Shown one piece after another: positions 51,005-59,416 of a stretch of DNA of 64,000 nucleotides (within the stretch, counting starts at the first letter, position 1; each line of letters begins with the position of its first letter). The position numbers and the translations under genes were made by a program. The notes beneath the pieces were generated by a model that saw nothing but the letters and a program-made list of their open reading frames with translations, was not told the DNA's origin and ran no database searches. Source of the DNA: Actinomycetospora succinea (lineage in GTDB: Bacteria; Actinomycetota; Actinomycetes; Mycobacteriales; Pseudonocardiaceae); NCBI RefSeq assembly GCF_004363095.1, contig NZ_SNYO01000003.1, positions 124,001 through 188,000 on the forward strand. Direction: 5' to 3'.

Positions 51005-51301
51005 ATGGACGCCCATCAGGACCCCTGGGTCCCCGCGCCCCGCGACGGCGGCCGGGCGGACATCCGTGCCGGCGGGGATCCGTGGAGCCCGACGATCCCG
51101 TTCCCGCGCGTCGCGCCCGCCCTCGAGCGGCTGCCCGAGCAGGCCGTGACGGCCCCCTCCACCGCCCTCGCCGTGCGCGCGCCCGAGGACCCGGGCTTCC
51201 TGCGCACCTGCGCCCGCGCCGTCGCCCGGCTCGCGCACGTCACCGCGGACGGCGTCCGCTCGCTGGTCGCGCTGCTGGCCCCGGCGCCCGCGTCGCGCTA
51301 G
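51005..51301 (+). CDS. Small hypothetical protein
   Basis: A 98-residue protein with a polar start (MDAHQDPWVPAPRDGGR), a central SPTIPFPRV segment, and an Ala-rich C-terminal helix LRTCARAVARLAHVTADGVRSLVALL that could be amphipathic. No known domain. It has no signal peptide. It overlaps the convergent SDR gene by 4 bases at the stops. Reality is supported only by the open frame and its typical codon use. Confidence 0.5.
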   Translation: MDAHQDPWVPAPRDGGRADIRAGGDPWSPTIPFPRVAPALERLPEQAVTAPSTALAVRAPEDPGFLRTCARAVARLAHVTADGVRSLVALLAPAPASR

Positions 51302-52056
51302 AGCTGCACCCCGCGCGTCAGCGCCCCGTCGACGACGAGGTTCGTGCCGCTGATGAACGTCGCCGCCGGGCTCGCCAGGAACACCACCGCGCGGGCGATC
51401 TCCTCGGGACCCGCCATGCGCCCGGTGGGGTTGAGCCCGAGCGCGTGCGAGAACAGCTCGGGGTTGTTCTCCTCGATCGACTCCCAGACCCCGCCCGGGA
51501 AGTAGGTGTTGCCCGGGGACACGGAGTTGGCGCGCACCCGTCCGGCGAGCTGGTACGCCAGCCCCTGGGTGTAGTGGATGATCGCGCCCTTGAACGTCCC
51601 GTACGGGCCGGCCGCGAAGTCGATCTCCCGGCCGGACACGCTCGAGATCGTCACGATCGCGCCGGCGTCGCTGGCCTCGAGCGACGGCAGCGCCGCCTCG
51701 ACGAGGCGCACGGTGCCGAGCATGTCGGTGGTGAAGCTCGCCGCCCAGTTCTCCTCGGACGACGGGATCGCGAGCGCCGAGACGTTCGCGACCACCGCGT
51801 CGATGCCGCCGTGCGCCGACGCGCTCGCCCGCACCCAGGTGGCCAGCGCGTCCCCGTCGGCGACGTCCACCGGGGTGCCGTGCACGTCGTGCCCGGCGTT
51901 GCGCAGCTCCTCCTCGGTGCTGCGGACGGCGTCGGCGGACCGCGCGCAGAAGGCGACCGTGGCGCCCTCGGCCGCGAGGCCCTCGACGATCGCCCGCCCG
52001 ATGCCCCGGCTGCCGCCGGTGACGAGCGCGGTGCGGCCGGTCAGCTGGAGATCCAT
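51298..52056 (-). CDS. SDR family oxidoreductase
   Basis: A 252-residue classical SDR. TGGSRGIGRA binds NAD(P), VVANVSAL replaces the usual NAG, and the catalytic Ser lies in TISSVSG. Tyr and Lys are in YGTFK, and a FISGTNLVVDGALTRGV end follows the FabG pattern. The ATG at 52056 has GGGAG upstream. It follows the acetamidase gene by 11 bases and is probably co-transcribed, which suggests the two handle one substrate. Confidence 0.9.
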   Translation of the reverse strand: MDLQLTGRTALVTGGSRGIGRAIVEGLAAEGATVAFCARSADAVRSTEEELRNAGHDVHGTPVDVADGDALATWVRASASAHGGIDAVVANVSALAIPSSEENWAASFTTDMLGTVRLVEAALPSLEASDAGAIVTISSVSGREIDFAAGPYGTFKGAIIHYTQGLAYQLAGRVRANSVSPGNTYFPGGVWESIEENNPELFSHALGLNPTGRMAGPEEIARAVVFLASPAATFISGTNLVVDGALTRGVQL

Positions 52057-52067
52057 CGCGAGCTCCC

Positions 52068-53078
52068 TCAGGTCAGGGACCGTGCGCGCTCGCGCAGGTC
52101 CGCGTGCAGCCCGTCGAGGGGCCGCAGGCCGGGCACCAGCGTCTTGGACACCTTCGTCACCGCGCTGTAGTTCGTGTCGACGACGTTGGCCAGCGGCGCC
52201 AGCGACACCTGCGTGAGCAGCTGGTAGGCGTCGAGGCGGTCGAGGCCGAGCAGGCCGGTGAGCCACGTGATCATCTCGACCTGGCTGATCCGCCAGGCGT
52301 CCTCGAGCGGGCGTGACGAGCCGACCACGACGATCTCGTCGTCGTTCTCCAGCCGCGGCCACAGCGGCGCCGGCGCCTGCGAGGCCTTGACCAGGTCGAC
52401 GATCAGCGTGACGTCCATGGCGCCCTCGACGGCGGTGCCGCAGGACTCGCCCTCGCCCTGGCGGTAGTGCCCGTCGCCCACCGAGAAGATCGCGCCGGGC
52501 GTGTTGACGGGCAGGTAGCAGGTGGCGCCGGCCCGCATCTCCGGGGTGTCCATGTTGCCGCCGAAGGCGTCCGGCGTGAGCGACGAGCGCACCTCGCCGT
52601 ACGCCGGCGCGACCCCGACCGTGCCGAGCATCGGGGCGAGCGGCAGGTCGATCGAGAGGTCGGACCGGGCCGCGGTGAAGGTGACGGTGCTCCGGGCGCG
52701 GTCGACCTCGTAGATCCAGGTGCGCTCGGCGAGCGGGTCGTTCAGCAGCGCCGTGCGGTCGGTGCCGGTGAGGCCGCCGAAGAACGGCACCAGCGTCGAG
52801 GCGCCCCAGTCGCGGGCCGGGGTGAGGTCGACGAGGTGCAGCACGAGCGTGTCGCCCGGCTCGGCGCCCCTGACCGCGAACGGGCCGGTCTGCGGGTTGA
52901 GGAAGCCCATCCGCAGGTGGGCGCTCGCCAGGTCGGAGGTCGACCGGAGGGTGCCGCCGAAGGCGTCGTCGCACCACAGGCGCAGCACGCTCCCGGGCTC
53001 GACCTCGCGGATCGGGGCGACCCCGCCGAACGTGTAGGCGTACTGCGACGGCTCGGGGCGGAACTCGACGACGTCCAC
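52068..53078 (-). CDS. Acetamidase/formamidase family protein
   Basis: A 336-residue FmdA/AmdA-type amidase. Family segments are PGSVLRLWCDDAFGG, GFLNPQTGPFAVRGAEPGDTLVLHLVDL, PLAPMLGTVGVAP, GGNMDTPEMRAGATCYLPVNTPGAIFSVGDGH. It hydrolyses small amides to acid and ammonia. The GTG at 53078 has only a weak ribosome site. It is upstream of and close to an SDR gene. Confidence 0.9.
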   Translation of the reverse strand: MDVVEFRPEPSQYAYTFGGVAPIREVEPGSVLRLWCDDAFGGTLRSTSDLASAHLRMGFLNPQTGPFAVRGAEPGDTLVLHLVDLTPARDWGASTLVPFFGGLTGTDRTALLNDPLAERTWIYEVDRARSTVTFTAARSDLSIDLPLAPMLGTVGVAPAYGEVRSSLTPDAFGGNMDTPEMRAGATCYLPVNTPGAIFSVGDGHYRQGEGESCGTAVEGAMDVTLIVDLVKASQAPAPLWPRLENDDEIVVVGSSRPLEDAWRISQVEMITWLTGLLGLDRLDAYQLLTQVSLAPLANVVDTNYSAVTKVSKTLVPGLRPLDGLHADLRERARSLT

Positions 53079-53088
53079 GCCCGGGAGC

Positions 53089-53478
53089 CTAGTAGCGGTC
53101 GGTGCCGGTGAGGGCGTGCTCGAGCTGGTCGGCGATGCGGGTGACCAGCCGGAACGGGGCGTCGAACTCGGCGAACGAGAGGTCCTCGAGCGGGGTGGCG
53201 TGACGGAACACCGCGACACCGCCCACGGCGACCGCCCCGCCGACCACGGCGTCCTCCGCCAGCTCGAGCAGCCGGCGCGTGTCGATCTCGTCGAGGCGGC
53301 CGATCGGCGACTCGATCTGCAGCCAGTCGTGCCCGTCGACGACGCCCTTGTGGTGCACGTACACCAGCTGGGTGCGGTCGTCCGACGTCGGCAGCCGGAA
53401 CGTCAGGCTGTGCTGGTCCTGCGCCATCACCTCGTAGCGCACCCGCACCCACAGCACGAGGTCGTCCCACGACGCCAC
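53089..53478 (-). CDS. Hypothetical protein, YbjN-like fold
   Basis: A 129-residue acidic protein with alternating strands and helices (VYVHHKGVVDGHDWLQIESPIG, then LLELAEDAVVGGAVAVGGVAVFRH). It ends in LVTRIADQLEHALTGTDRY. The layout resembles the type III chaperone-like/YbjN fold, but this is tentative. The GTG at 53478 is preferred over upstream codons in a low-complexity stretch. It lies 10 bases before the acetamidase start. Confidence 0.6.
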   Translation of the reverse strand: MASWDDLVLWVRVRYEVMAQDQHSLTFRLPTSDDRTQLVYVHHKGVVDGHDWLQIESPIGRLDEIDTRRLLELAEDAVVGGAVAVGGVAVFRHATPLEDLSFAEFDAPFRLVTRIADQLEHALTGTDRY

Positions 53479-53600
53479 CGACCAGTCACCGTCCTCACGA
53501 GGGCTCGACGTCCCGTTGCCGGGGCGGCCCGGACGGCTCGCCGGGCGGAGAGATCGCACCGTAGCAGCGCGCCGGTGACGCGACGGTTCGCCGCGCTCGA

Positions 53601-55400
53601 TCACCGGACACCCCCGCCGACCAGGCGGTCCCACCCGGACGGGCCGGCCACCGCGGTGGCGCCGCTGCGGTCGAGCAGGCGCAGCAGGGCCGCGCCGTCA
53701 CGGGGCCGGTCGCCGACCTCCTGGGCCGTCGCGCGGCGCAGGACGGGCACGAGCCGGGGCGAGAGCCGGTGCACGGCCGCGAAGGCCTCGGGGCCGGGTC
53801 CGTCGAGGATCCGGCGGGCGATGTCGAGGATGTTGTCTCCGTCGAAGAGGTGGTCGCCGCGGGCCGCGAAGACAACGCAGCACGCCCAGGCCCAGACGTC
53901 GGTGGCCGGGCCGGCGCCGTTGCCGGTGACCTGCTCGGGCGCCATGTACCCGGGCGTGCCGACCATGTTCCCGGCCGGCGTGTGGTGGGTCTGCCCGACG
54001 ACGCGGGCGATGCCGAAGTCGACGACCTTGGGGCCCGCCGAGGTCAGCAGGACGTTGCCCGGCTTGAGGTCGCGGTGGGTGATCCCGTCGGCGTGCAGCG
54101 CCGCGAGCGCCCGGGCCAGCGCGATGGCGGTGCGGGTGAGCATCTCGCCGTCGGTCACCGCGCCCGACGCCGCGACGAAGGCGTGCAGCGACGGCCCGTC
54201 GAGGCGCTCCATGACGATGTAGGGCATCGAGCCGTCGAAGCCGACGCCGTGGACGCGCGCCGTGTAGTCGCCGGTGACCTTCTGCAGCGTCTGGCCCTCG
54301 CGCAGGAAGCGGGTGCGGGCGTCGACGTCGTCGAGCAGGTGCGGCGCGAGGACCTTGATGGCGACGACCCCGTGGGTGCCGGCGCGGTGGCCCAGGTAGA
54401 CGGTGCCCATGCCGCCGGAGCCGAGGCGGCCGGTCAGCGTGTACTCGCCGACCGAGCGCGGGTCGTGCGGGGTCAGCGGCTGCTCGGGCGCCGCCATGTC
54501 GACCAGGCGCGTCGAGGGTCCGACGGCGGGCGGCGGGGGCGGCGCGGACCGCGACGGCATCGACAGCCCGCGGCGCGGGGCCGGCGCGGCGGGGACGGAG
54601 GCCGGGGCGGCGGGCGGCGCCGGTTCGAGCTGCTTCTCCTTGTCGCGGCGGGCGCGCAGCAGGCGGCGCTCCTTGACCGCGGGCAGGCGCGCGGCCCGCA
54701 GCGCCTCGGGCACCACCGGCGCCTCACGGCACGCCCGCGGACGCTGGGTGCGCGTGACCAGCTGGTGGGCGAGCAGGAACAGGGCCGCGCCCAGCCCCAC
54801 CCCCGGCACCGCGAGCGTCCCGCCCGCGAGCACGAGCAGGAGCGCGAGCACCAGGCCGAGCATCGCCGTCGCCTTGCCCCGGCTCGTGGGCCACGGGCGC
54901 GTCACCGGCATCGCCCGGCGGCGCTCGACGTCGAGGCCGCCGACGTAGAGCCCGGCGACCGCGAAGCTCAGCACCGCGAGCACGACGACGCCGCCGACGG
55001 TGATCGTGGGGCCGGAGGCCGTCGGGGCCGGCAGCCCGAGGTCCTCCATCCGCGCGATGAGACCGCGGATCGCGAGGCGCCGGCCCGCACCGAGCTCGTC
55101 GGCCACCAGCGAGACGGCGAGCGCGCCGACCGCGCCGGTCACGGCGGCGGTCAGCAGCGTCAGCCCCACCGCGCGGGGCACGGGCAGGTCGGCGGCACGG
55201 TGGAGGTGACGGCGGGCGCGGCGGCGCTCGGCGCCGGTCAGGCGGGCGACACGGTCGGTGACCACGCGGTCGACGAGCATCGCCGAGCGCCGCTGGTGCG
55301 CGGCACGGCGGTGCAGCGGGGCCATCGCGAGCGCCGTCAGGACGCCCGCGACCAGCACCACGACGACGGGCAGCCCCGGGCCCAGCTGTGCCAGCCCCAC
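53601..55400 (-). CDS. Serine/threonine protein kinase with N-terminal membrane domain
   Basis: A 599-residue kinase with reversed layout compared with PknB. The N-terminal 220 residues hold about four membrane helices (near 10-28, 76-97, 131-152, 180-212). A basic, Pro-rich linker follows, and the kinase domain is at about 318-590. It has GSGGMGTVY, VAIKVL with Lys349, HRDLKPGN (442-449), DFG (462) and GTPGYMAPEQ. No PASTA repeats. The GTG at 55400 follows GGGAGGAGG. Targets are unknown. Confidence 0.9.
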   Translation of the reverse strand: MGLAQLGPGLPVVVVLVAGVLTALAMAPLHRRAAHQRRSAMLVDRVVTDRVARLTGAERRRARRHLHRAADLPVPRAVGLTLLTAAVTGAVGALAVSLVADELGAGRRLAIRGLIARMEDLGLPAPTASGPTITVGGVVVLAVLSFAVAGLYVGGLDVERRRAMPVTRPWPTSRGKATAMLGLVLALLLVLAGGTLAVPGVGLGAALFLLAHQLVTRTQRPRACREAPVVPEALRAARLPAVKERRLLRARRDKEKQLEPAPPAAPASVPAAPAPRRGLSMPSRSAPPPPPAVGPSTRLVDMAAPEQPLTPHDPRSVGEYTLTGRLGSGGMGTVYLGHRAGTHGVVAIKVLAPHLLDDVDARTRFLREGQTLQKVTGDYTARVHGVGFDGSMPYIVMERLDGPSLHAFVAASGAVTDGEMLTRTAIALARALAALHADGITHRDLKPGNVLLTSAGPKVVDFGIARVVGQTHHTPAGNMVGTPGYMAPEQVTGNGAGPATDVWAWACCVVFAARGDHLFDGDNILDIARRILDGPGPEAFAAVHRLSPRLVPVLRRATAQEVGDRPRDGAALLRLLDRSGATAVAGPSGWDRLVGGGVR

Positions 55401-55466
55401 CTGTCCGCCTCCTCCCGTCGACGTTCCCTCGACCCCTGCCTGTCGTGACCGTACCGGGGTCGCCGA

Positions 55467-56117
55467 TCAGTCCCCGTTGCGTCGACCCGGCGCGCCGTCA
55501 CCCTCACGCGTCACGGTGGTTTTCCTGCGCCCCGGGCGCCACCGCGGTTTGCGGGGGTGACGCAGGACCACGTCACCCAGGCTGTGCTTCCCGCGCACCA
55601 CGAGGTGCGGGACGCCGCGCTCGCGCCGGTGCCGGATGTCGTCGCGGACCTTCCCGGCCGAGATCCGCAGGTCGTCGACGTCCGCGGTGGCGTGCTCGGG
55701 CAGCACCAGCAGCGGCGAGCACATCCCCGTCGCGAGCTCCACGGCGACCACGGGCGTCGTGAACTCCGCGCTGCTGAAGTCGAGCGTCACCCCGCCGATC
55801 CAGCTGTGGACGCGCACGAGCGGCGGGACGCGCCAGTAGCCCCGGCGGCTGATCGCGCCGCCGACGCCGGCCTGCAGGTCGAGGACGTCCACCGACCGGG
55901 AGGCGTGCAGCTCCGCCCCGGGCAGGTCGTCGAGCAATCCCTCGAGGTCGCGCCGGAACCGCGCGGCCAGGGCCGCCGCGGCGCGGTCGCTGTACTCGCC
56001 GGCGGTGATCTGCCCGGCGACCATCGCGCGCGCGAGGAACTGCTGGACCTGCTCGCGCTCCACGTCCGAGACACGCAGCGCCGCGGGATCACCGGGCTCC
56101 GGGCTCGCGGACGTCAC
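55467..56117 (-). CDS. DUF1707 / cell-wall response domain protein
   Basis: A 216-residue protein. Residues about 14-66 form DUF1707 (LRVSDVEREQVQQFLARAM, then the EYSDRAAAALAARF helix), a small domain common in actinobacterial membrane proteins. The C-terminal part has beta strands around GGVTLDFSSAEF, like the LiaF/VraT-type cell-wall-active antibiotics response domain, but no membrane helix is clear. It ends in a basic Arg-rich tail. The role is unknown. Confidence 0.75.
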   Translation of the reverse strand: MTSASPEPGDPAALRVSDVEREQVQQFLARAMVAGQITAGEYSDRAAAALAARFRRDLEGLLDDLPGAELHASRSVDVLDLQAGVGGAISRRGYWRVPPLVRVHSWIGGVTLDFSSAEFTTPVVAVELATGMCSPLLVLPEHATADVDDLRISAGKVRDDIRHRRERGVPHLVVRGKHSLGDVVLRHPRKPRWRPGRRKTTVTREGDGAPGRRNGD

Positions 56118-56173
56118 ACGGTAAGGATAGGGCGCCGCCGGGGACGGGACGGACGAGAGCGTGGAGGTGACCG

Positions 56174-57106
56174 GTGCCGCGAGGCCTGCTCGTGCTCCTC
56201 GCCGCCGCCGCGCTGCTCACCGGGTGCGCCGGATCCGGTACCCGCGCCTCGCCGCTGACCGGCACCTCCGCGCCCGCCGACGCCCCCGTGCTGGCGGTCA
56301 AGGTCGACAACTCCCCCGCCGGGCGTCCCTGGACCGGCGTCGAGGACGCGGACGTCGTCTACGTCGAGCCCGTCGAGGGCGGCACGACCCGGCTGCTCGC
56401 CGTCTTCTCGTCGCGCCTGCCGGCGTCGGTGGGGCCGGTGCGCAGCGCCCGCGAGTCCGACGTGACCGTGCTCGGCGCCTACGGACGCCCCGGGCTCGCG
56501 TTCTCCGGGTCGGCGCCCGAGCTCGCGGGCACGCTCGCCGGCGCCTCGCTCGTGCCGCTGACCCCGCAGACCGCCGGCGACGCGTTCCGCCGCGACGGCG
56601 CCCGGCGCGCGCCGGTGAACCTGTACGCGGACCCGTCGGCGCTGCTCGCCGCCGCCGGCGGTGCCACCCCGCCCCGCGACATCGGGTTCCGGTTCGGCGC
56701 GACCCCGGCGGGCGGCGAGGTCGTCCGCCATCGCGACGTCACCTTCGGGACGGCCGAGCTGGGGCTGACCTGGGACGCGGTGCGCGGGCGCTGGCTCGTC
56801 GAGCCCGGCGGGGGCGACCCGGCGGTCCCGGCGACCGGCGGCGAGCCGATCGGCGCGGCCACCGTGCTGATCCAGCGGGTGACGACCCGCCCGTCGGCGA
56901 TCCGCGACGCCGCCGGCGCCGTCTCGCCCTACGCGGTGACGACCGGCGGGGGCGAGGCCGAGGTCCTGCGCGACGGCCGGGCGTACCCCGCGCGCTGGTC
57001 ACGCCCGCTGCCGACCGACCCGACCGCCGTCCTCGGACCGGACCGCCTGCCGGTGTCGTTCGCGCCCGGGCCGGTGTGGGTGCTGCTCGTCCCGGTCGAC
57101 GGTTGA
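56174..57106 (+). CDS. DUF3048 (YerB-like) lipoprotein
   Basis: A 310-residue lipoprotein. The signal ends in LLTGC. The DUF3048 parts are visible as LAVKVDNSPAGRPWTGVEDADVVYVEPVEGGTTR, GPVRSARESDVTVL, and the C-terminal SPYAVTTGGGEAEVLRDGR with RW. Its function is unknown. The GTG at 56174 follows GGAGGTGACC. A CsbD gene is 30 bases downstream. Confidence 0.87.
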   Translation: MPRGLLVLLAAAALLTGCAGSGTRASPLTGTSAPADAPVLAVKVDNSPAGRPWTGVEDADVVYVEPVEGGTTRLLAVFSSRLPASVGPVRSARESDVTVLGAYGRPGLAFSGSAPELAGTLAGASLVPLTPQTAGDAFRRDGARRAPVNLYADPSALLAAAGGATPPRDIGFRFGATPAGGEVVRHRDVTFGTAELGLTWDAVRGRWLVEPGGGDPAVPATGGEPIGAATVLIQRVTTRPSAIRDAAGAVSPYAVTTGGGEAEVLRDGRAYPARWSRPLPTDPTAVLGPDRLPVSFAPGPVWVLLVPVDG

Positions 57107-57136
57107 GACGGGCGCCCGATCGGGTAGACGCCGGGC

Positions 57137-57313
57137 ATGGGTGCTGACGACAAGATCGACAACCAGGCCGACAAGCTCAAGGGCAAGGTCAAGGAGACCG
57201 CCGGCACGCTCCAGGGCGACGAGGAGCTGCGTCACGAGGGCAAGGCCGACCAGACCAAGGGCGACGTCAAGCAGGCGGGCGAGAAGATCAAGGACGCCTT
57301 CAAGTCCGACTGA
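57137..57313 (+). CDS. CsbD family stress protein
   Basis: A 58-residue charged protein of the CsbD family with DKIDNQADKLKGKVKETAGT and a repeat-like DQTKGDVKQAGEKIKDAF. These small helical proteins are general-stress markers of unknown action. It is too short for a 60-codon ORF cutoff. The ATG is at 57137. A strong terminator follows. Confidence 0.9.
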   Translation: MGADDKIDNQADKLKGKVKETAGTLQGDEELRHEGKADQTKGDVKQAGEKIKDAFKSD

Positions 57314-57330
57314 CGACGTCACCGCACCGA

Positions 57331-57367
57331 AGCGACCCCGGGGAACCTCGAAGTCCCCGGGGTCGCT
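57331..57367. terminator. Hairpin terminator after csbD-like gene
   Basis: AGCGACCCCGGGGA and TCCCCGGGGTCGCT pair over 14 bases around a 9-base loop. It lies between convergent genes and can act both ways. Confidence 0.8.
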
Positions 57368-57373
57368 GTGCGT

Positions 57374-57619
57374 CTAGTACCCCCGCGACTCCCGGCGCCC
57401 GGCGAAGGCGTAGACCGGGGTGCCGTCGGTGTCGCGCCGCGCGAGCCGGTGCACCGCGAAGACGTTCACGCCGGGGATGGACCCCCCGAAGATGTCGCCG
57501 ACCTTCTGGCGCGGCCCCGCCTCGACGAGCACCAGGTACTCCTCGGGGAGGCTGGCGCCGTCGGCGATGCCCAGGTCGTGGTCGCCCCGACAGGGTCCGT
57601 CGGCGAGCCGTATCCGCAC
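57374..57619 (-). CDS. Small hypothetical protein
   Basis: An 81-residue protein with GASLPEEYLVLVEAGPRQKVGDIFGGSIPGVNVFAVHRL. No recognised domain. The GTG at 57619 has GGGGAGGG at good distance, which supports translation. It stands alone before the convergent terminator. Upstream to 57893 is a 274-base gap with a TTGCA/TGCAA inverted repeat (57705-57728) but no gene. Confidence 0.62.
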   Translation of the reverse strand: MRIRLADGPCRGDHDLGIADGASLPEEYLVLVEAGPRQKVGDIFGGSIPGVNVFAVHRLARRDTDGTPVYAFAGRRESRGY

Positions 57620-57893
57620 GTGGGCCCTCCCCTCGTCTCGTCGGCCGGGTCGCGCTCATGGTGGCACGCCGCGCTCAGACGAGCGGATCGTCCGGGCCCA
57701 CTCTTTGCAGCTGTACATGCACATGCAAGGATGATCGCCGCCGGTCATGCCCCCCGTGATCGGCACCGGACCCGGTCGGTGTCCCCCCGCCGGCCGGGTC
57801 CTCCCCATCCTCTGACGGTCGCGCCACGCCCTGGATTGGAGCGGCGTCCCAGCGGACACTCTCATCAGGATTCCGATCGACGATGAGGCGGCA

Positions 57894-58232
57894 GTGCACA
57901 GAGACGAGGCGGCGGCGAGGCTCGCGCGGCAGGCGTCCGAAGCGCTCGCCGAGATGCTGGAGCACAGCGGCGCCCACCCGTCGGGACCGGACCGCTTCGA
58001 CTGGTCCAGCGACGCCCTCGACGAGCTCGCCCGCGCCGTCGTCACCATCGGCGAGATCGTCGAGCGCACCACCGCCCGCGCGCTGCCGACCGACGACGAC
58101 CCCGAGGAGATCGTCCAGGCCACGCAGGAACTGGCCACCGCGATCGTGCGGCGCCGCAACTCCCTGCTCGCCGAGAACGCCGCCGTGCGCCTCCGCCGCG
58201 CCCGCATCGTCCCGGTGCGCCGCGCGGGCTGA
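57894..58232 (+). CDS. Small helical hypothetical protein
   Basis: A 112-residue mostly helical protein (AARLARQASEALAEMLEHSG, then ALDELARAVVTIGEIVERTTARAL). No domain recognised. The GTG at 57894 lies after GAGGCGG. It converges with the VOC gene; the stops are 10 bases apart. Confidence 0.6.
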   Translation: MHRDEAAARLARQASEALAEMLEHSGAHPSGPDRFDWSSDALDELARAVVTIGEIVERTTARALPTDDDPEEIVQATQELATAIVRRRNSLLAENAAVRLRRARIVPVRRAG

Positions 58233-58242
58233 TCCTGCGCCG

Positions 58243-58584
58243 TCAGCCCCCGCCGCCGAGCCCGATCTCGTTGCCGTCGGGGTCGCGGAACACGACCTTG
58301 CGCACGCCGCCCGGGTAGTCCTCGTGCCGGTCCGGCACGACGCCCCGGTCCGCCGCGCCCGCGACGGCGGCGTCGAGGTCCTCGGGGAAGATCGTCACCT
58401 CGCCGTGCCCGGCGTGCTCCGGGTGCTGCTTGAGGTAGAGCCAGCGGTGCTCCCCGAGCTCCCACACCGCTTCCGTGTCCGACGCCAGGAACGACGGCTC
58501 GCGACCCAGCAGCCGCTCGTACCAGGGCCGCGAGGCCGCGTAGTCACTGGCGAAGAGCCCGGCGAAGAGGTCCGGGCCGCTCAC
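58243..58584 (-). CDS. VOC superfamily protein (glyoxalase-like)
   Basis: A 113-residue single VOC module: FAGLFASDYAASRPWYERLLGREP, then VWELGEHRWLYLK and VVFRDPDGNEIGLG. The FRDPDGN end is typical for glyoxalase/bleomycin-resistance/dioxygenase folds. The GTG at 58584 overlaps the upstream VOC stop as GTGA, so the two modules may form a heterodimer (inference). Confidence 0.86.
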   Translation of the reverse strand: MSGPDLFAGLFASDYAASRPWYERLLGREPSFLASDTEAVWELGEHRWLYLKQHPEHAGHGEVTIFPEDLDAAVAGAADRGVVPDRHEDYPGGVRKVVFRDPDGNEIGLGGGG

Positions 58585-58937
58585 GCCGGCGTCCACAGGC
58601 CGACGCGGGTGCCGTCGGGGTCGAGCACGACGGCCATCGTGCCCATCCCGGGGACCTCCCACGGCTCGACCGCCGTCGTCGCGCCGAGCTCGAGGGCCCG
58701 CGCGAGGGCCGTCGCGACGTCGTCGACGGTGAAGTAGGTGACCATGCCGACGGGGTGCCGGTTGCCGTTCCCGGCCCGCCCGACGCCGCCGGGCAACCGC
58801 TCCGGGCCGGGCTCGACGAGGCCGTAGTCGATCTCCTCGACGACGTGGATGGGCCAGCCGAGGAGCTCGCCGTAGAACGCCCGCGACCGCGCGGCGTCGG
58901 TGGCGGTGATGTCGATCCATGCTGCCGGACGTGTCAT
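58581..58937 (-). CDS. VOC superfamily protein (glyoxalase-like)
   Basis: A 118-residue VOC module: WIDITATDAARSRAFYGELLGWPI, then MVTYFTVDDVATALARALELGA and VVLDPDGTRVGLW. It is translationally coupled to a second VOC gene. The ATG at 58937 is followed upstream by an AT-richer stretch (58941-58980) that likely holds the promoter. Metal ligands and substrate are not evident. Confidence 0.86.
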   Translation of the reverse strand: MTRPAAWIDITATDAARSRAFYGELLGWPIHVVEEIDYGLVEPGPERLPGGVGRAGNGNRHPVGMVTYFTVDDVATALARALELGATTAVEPWEVPGMGTMAVVLDPDGTRVGLWTPA

Positions 58938-59051
58938 CGTCCGATACTGATACAGGACTTACCGGTATCGCAACCGTATCGACGGCCTGGCTCGCGCAAG
59001 ACAAAGGGGCCGCAGCGTTGCTGCGACCCCTCTGAGCTGCCTCGACCGGCG

Positions 59052-59124
59052 CGCGCCCGAAGGGATTCGAACCCCTAACCTTCTGATCCGTAGTCAGATG
59101 CTCTATCCGTTGAGCTACGGGCGC
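59052..59124 (-). tRNA. tRNA-Arg (ACG)
   Basis: A 73-base tRNA on the minus strand. GCGCCCG and CGGGCGC form the acceptor stem, G is the discriminator, and the anticodon loop CTACGGA gives ACG. A34 is the normal target of TadA, encoded at 16350-16796. No CCA is encoded. Confidence 0.95.
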
Positions 59125-59168
59125 AGGTATGTGGTTGTGGTGCCCCGACCCGGTCCGGACCGCGGCTG

Positions 59169-59258
59169 CGGAGGCTCCGGGATTTGAACCCGGGAGGGAG
59201 CCGAACTCCCAACCGCATTAGCAGTGCGGCGCCATAGACCAGACTAGGCGAAGCCTCC
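59169..59258 (-). tRNA. tRNA-Ser (GCT)
   Basis: A 90-base class II tRNA on the minus strand. GGAGGCT and AGCCTCC pair in the acceptor stem, with G as discriminator. The anticodon loop CTGCTAA gives GCT, and a long variable arm is present. It is 44 bases upstream of tRNA-Arg on the same strand, so the two are probably co-transcribed. Confidence 0.95.
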
Positions 59259-59416
59259 CGAGGTCCCCCTAGGGCCTCCGACGGGAAACAGTACACACCG
59301 CCGTCGAGCGGGTTGGTCGCCACCCCCCGGCCCGGCGTGACGTGTGCACGGTCCCGCATGCGACCCCCGGCGGCGGGTAGCCCACGACCGAACCCGCCAC
59401 GAGGAGGACACCCGCC

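Noticed and set aside
57705-57728. TTGCA/TGCAA inverted repeat in the gap before 57894
   Set aside because: Arms are only 5 bases with a long spacer, and it could be chance; kept only as a note in the neighbouring gene.
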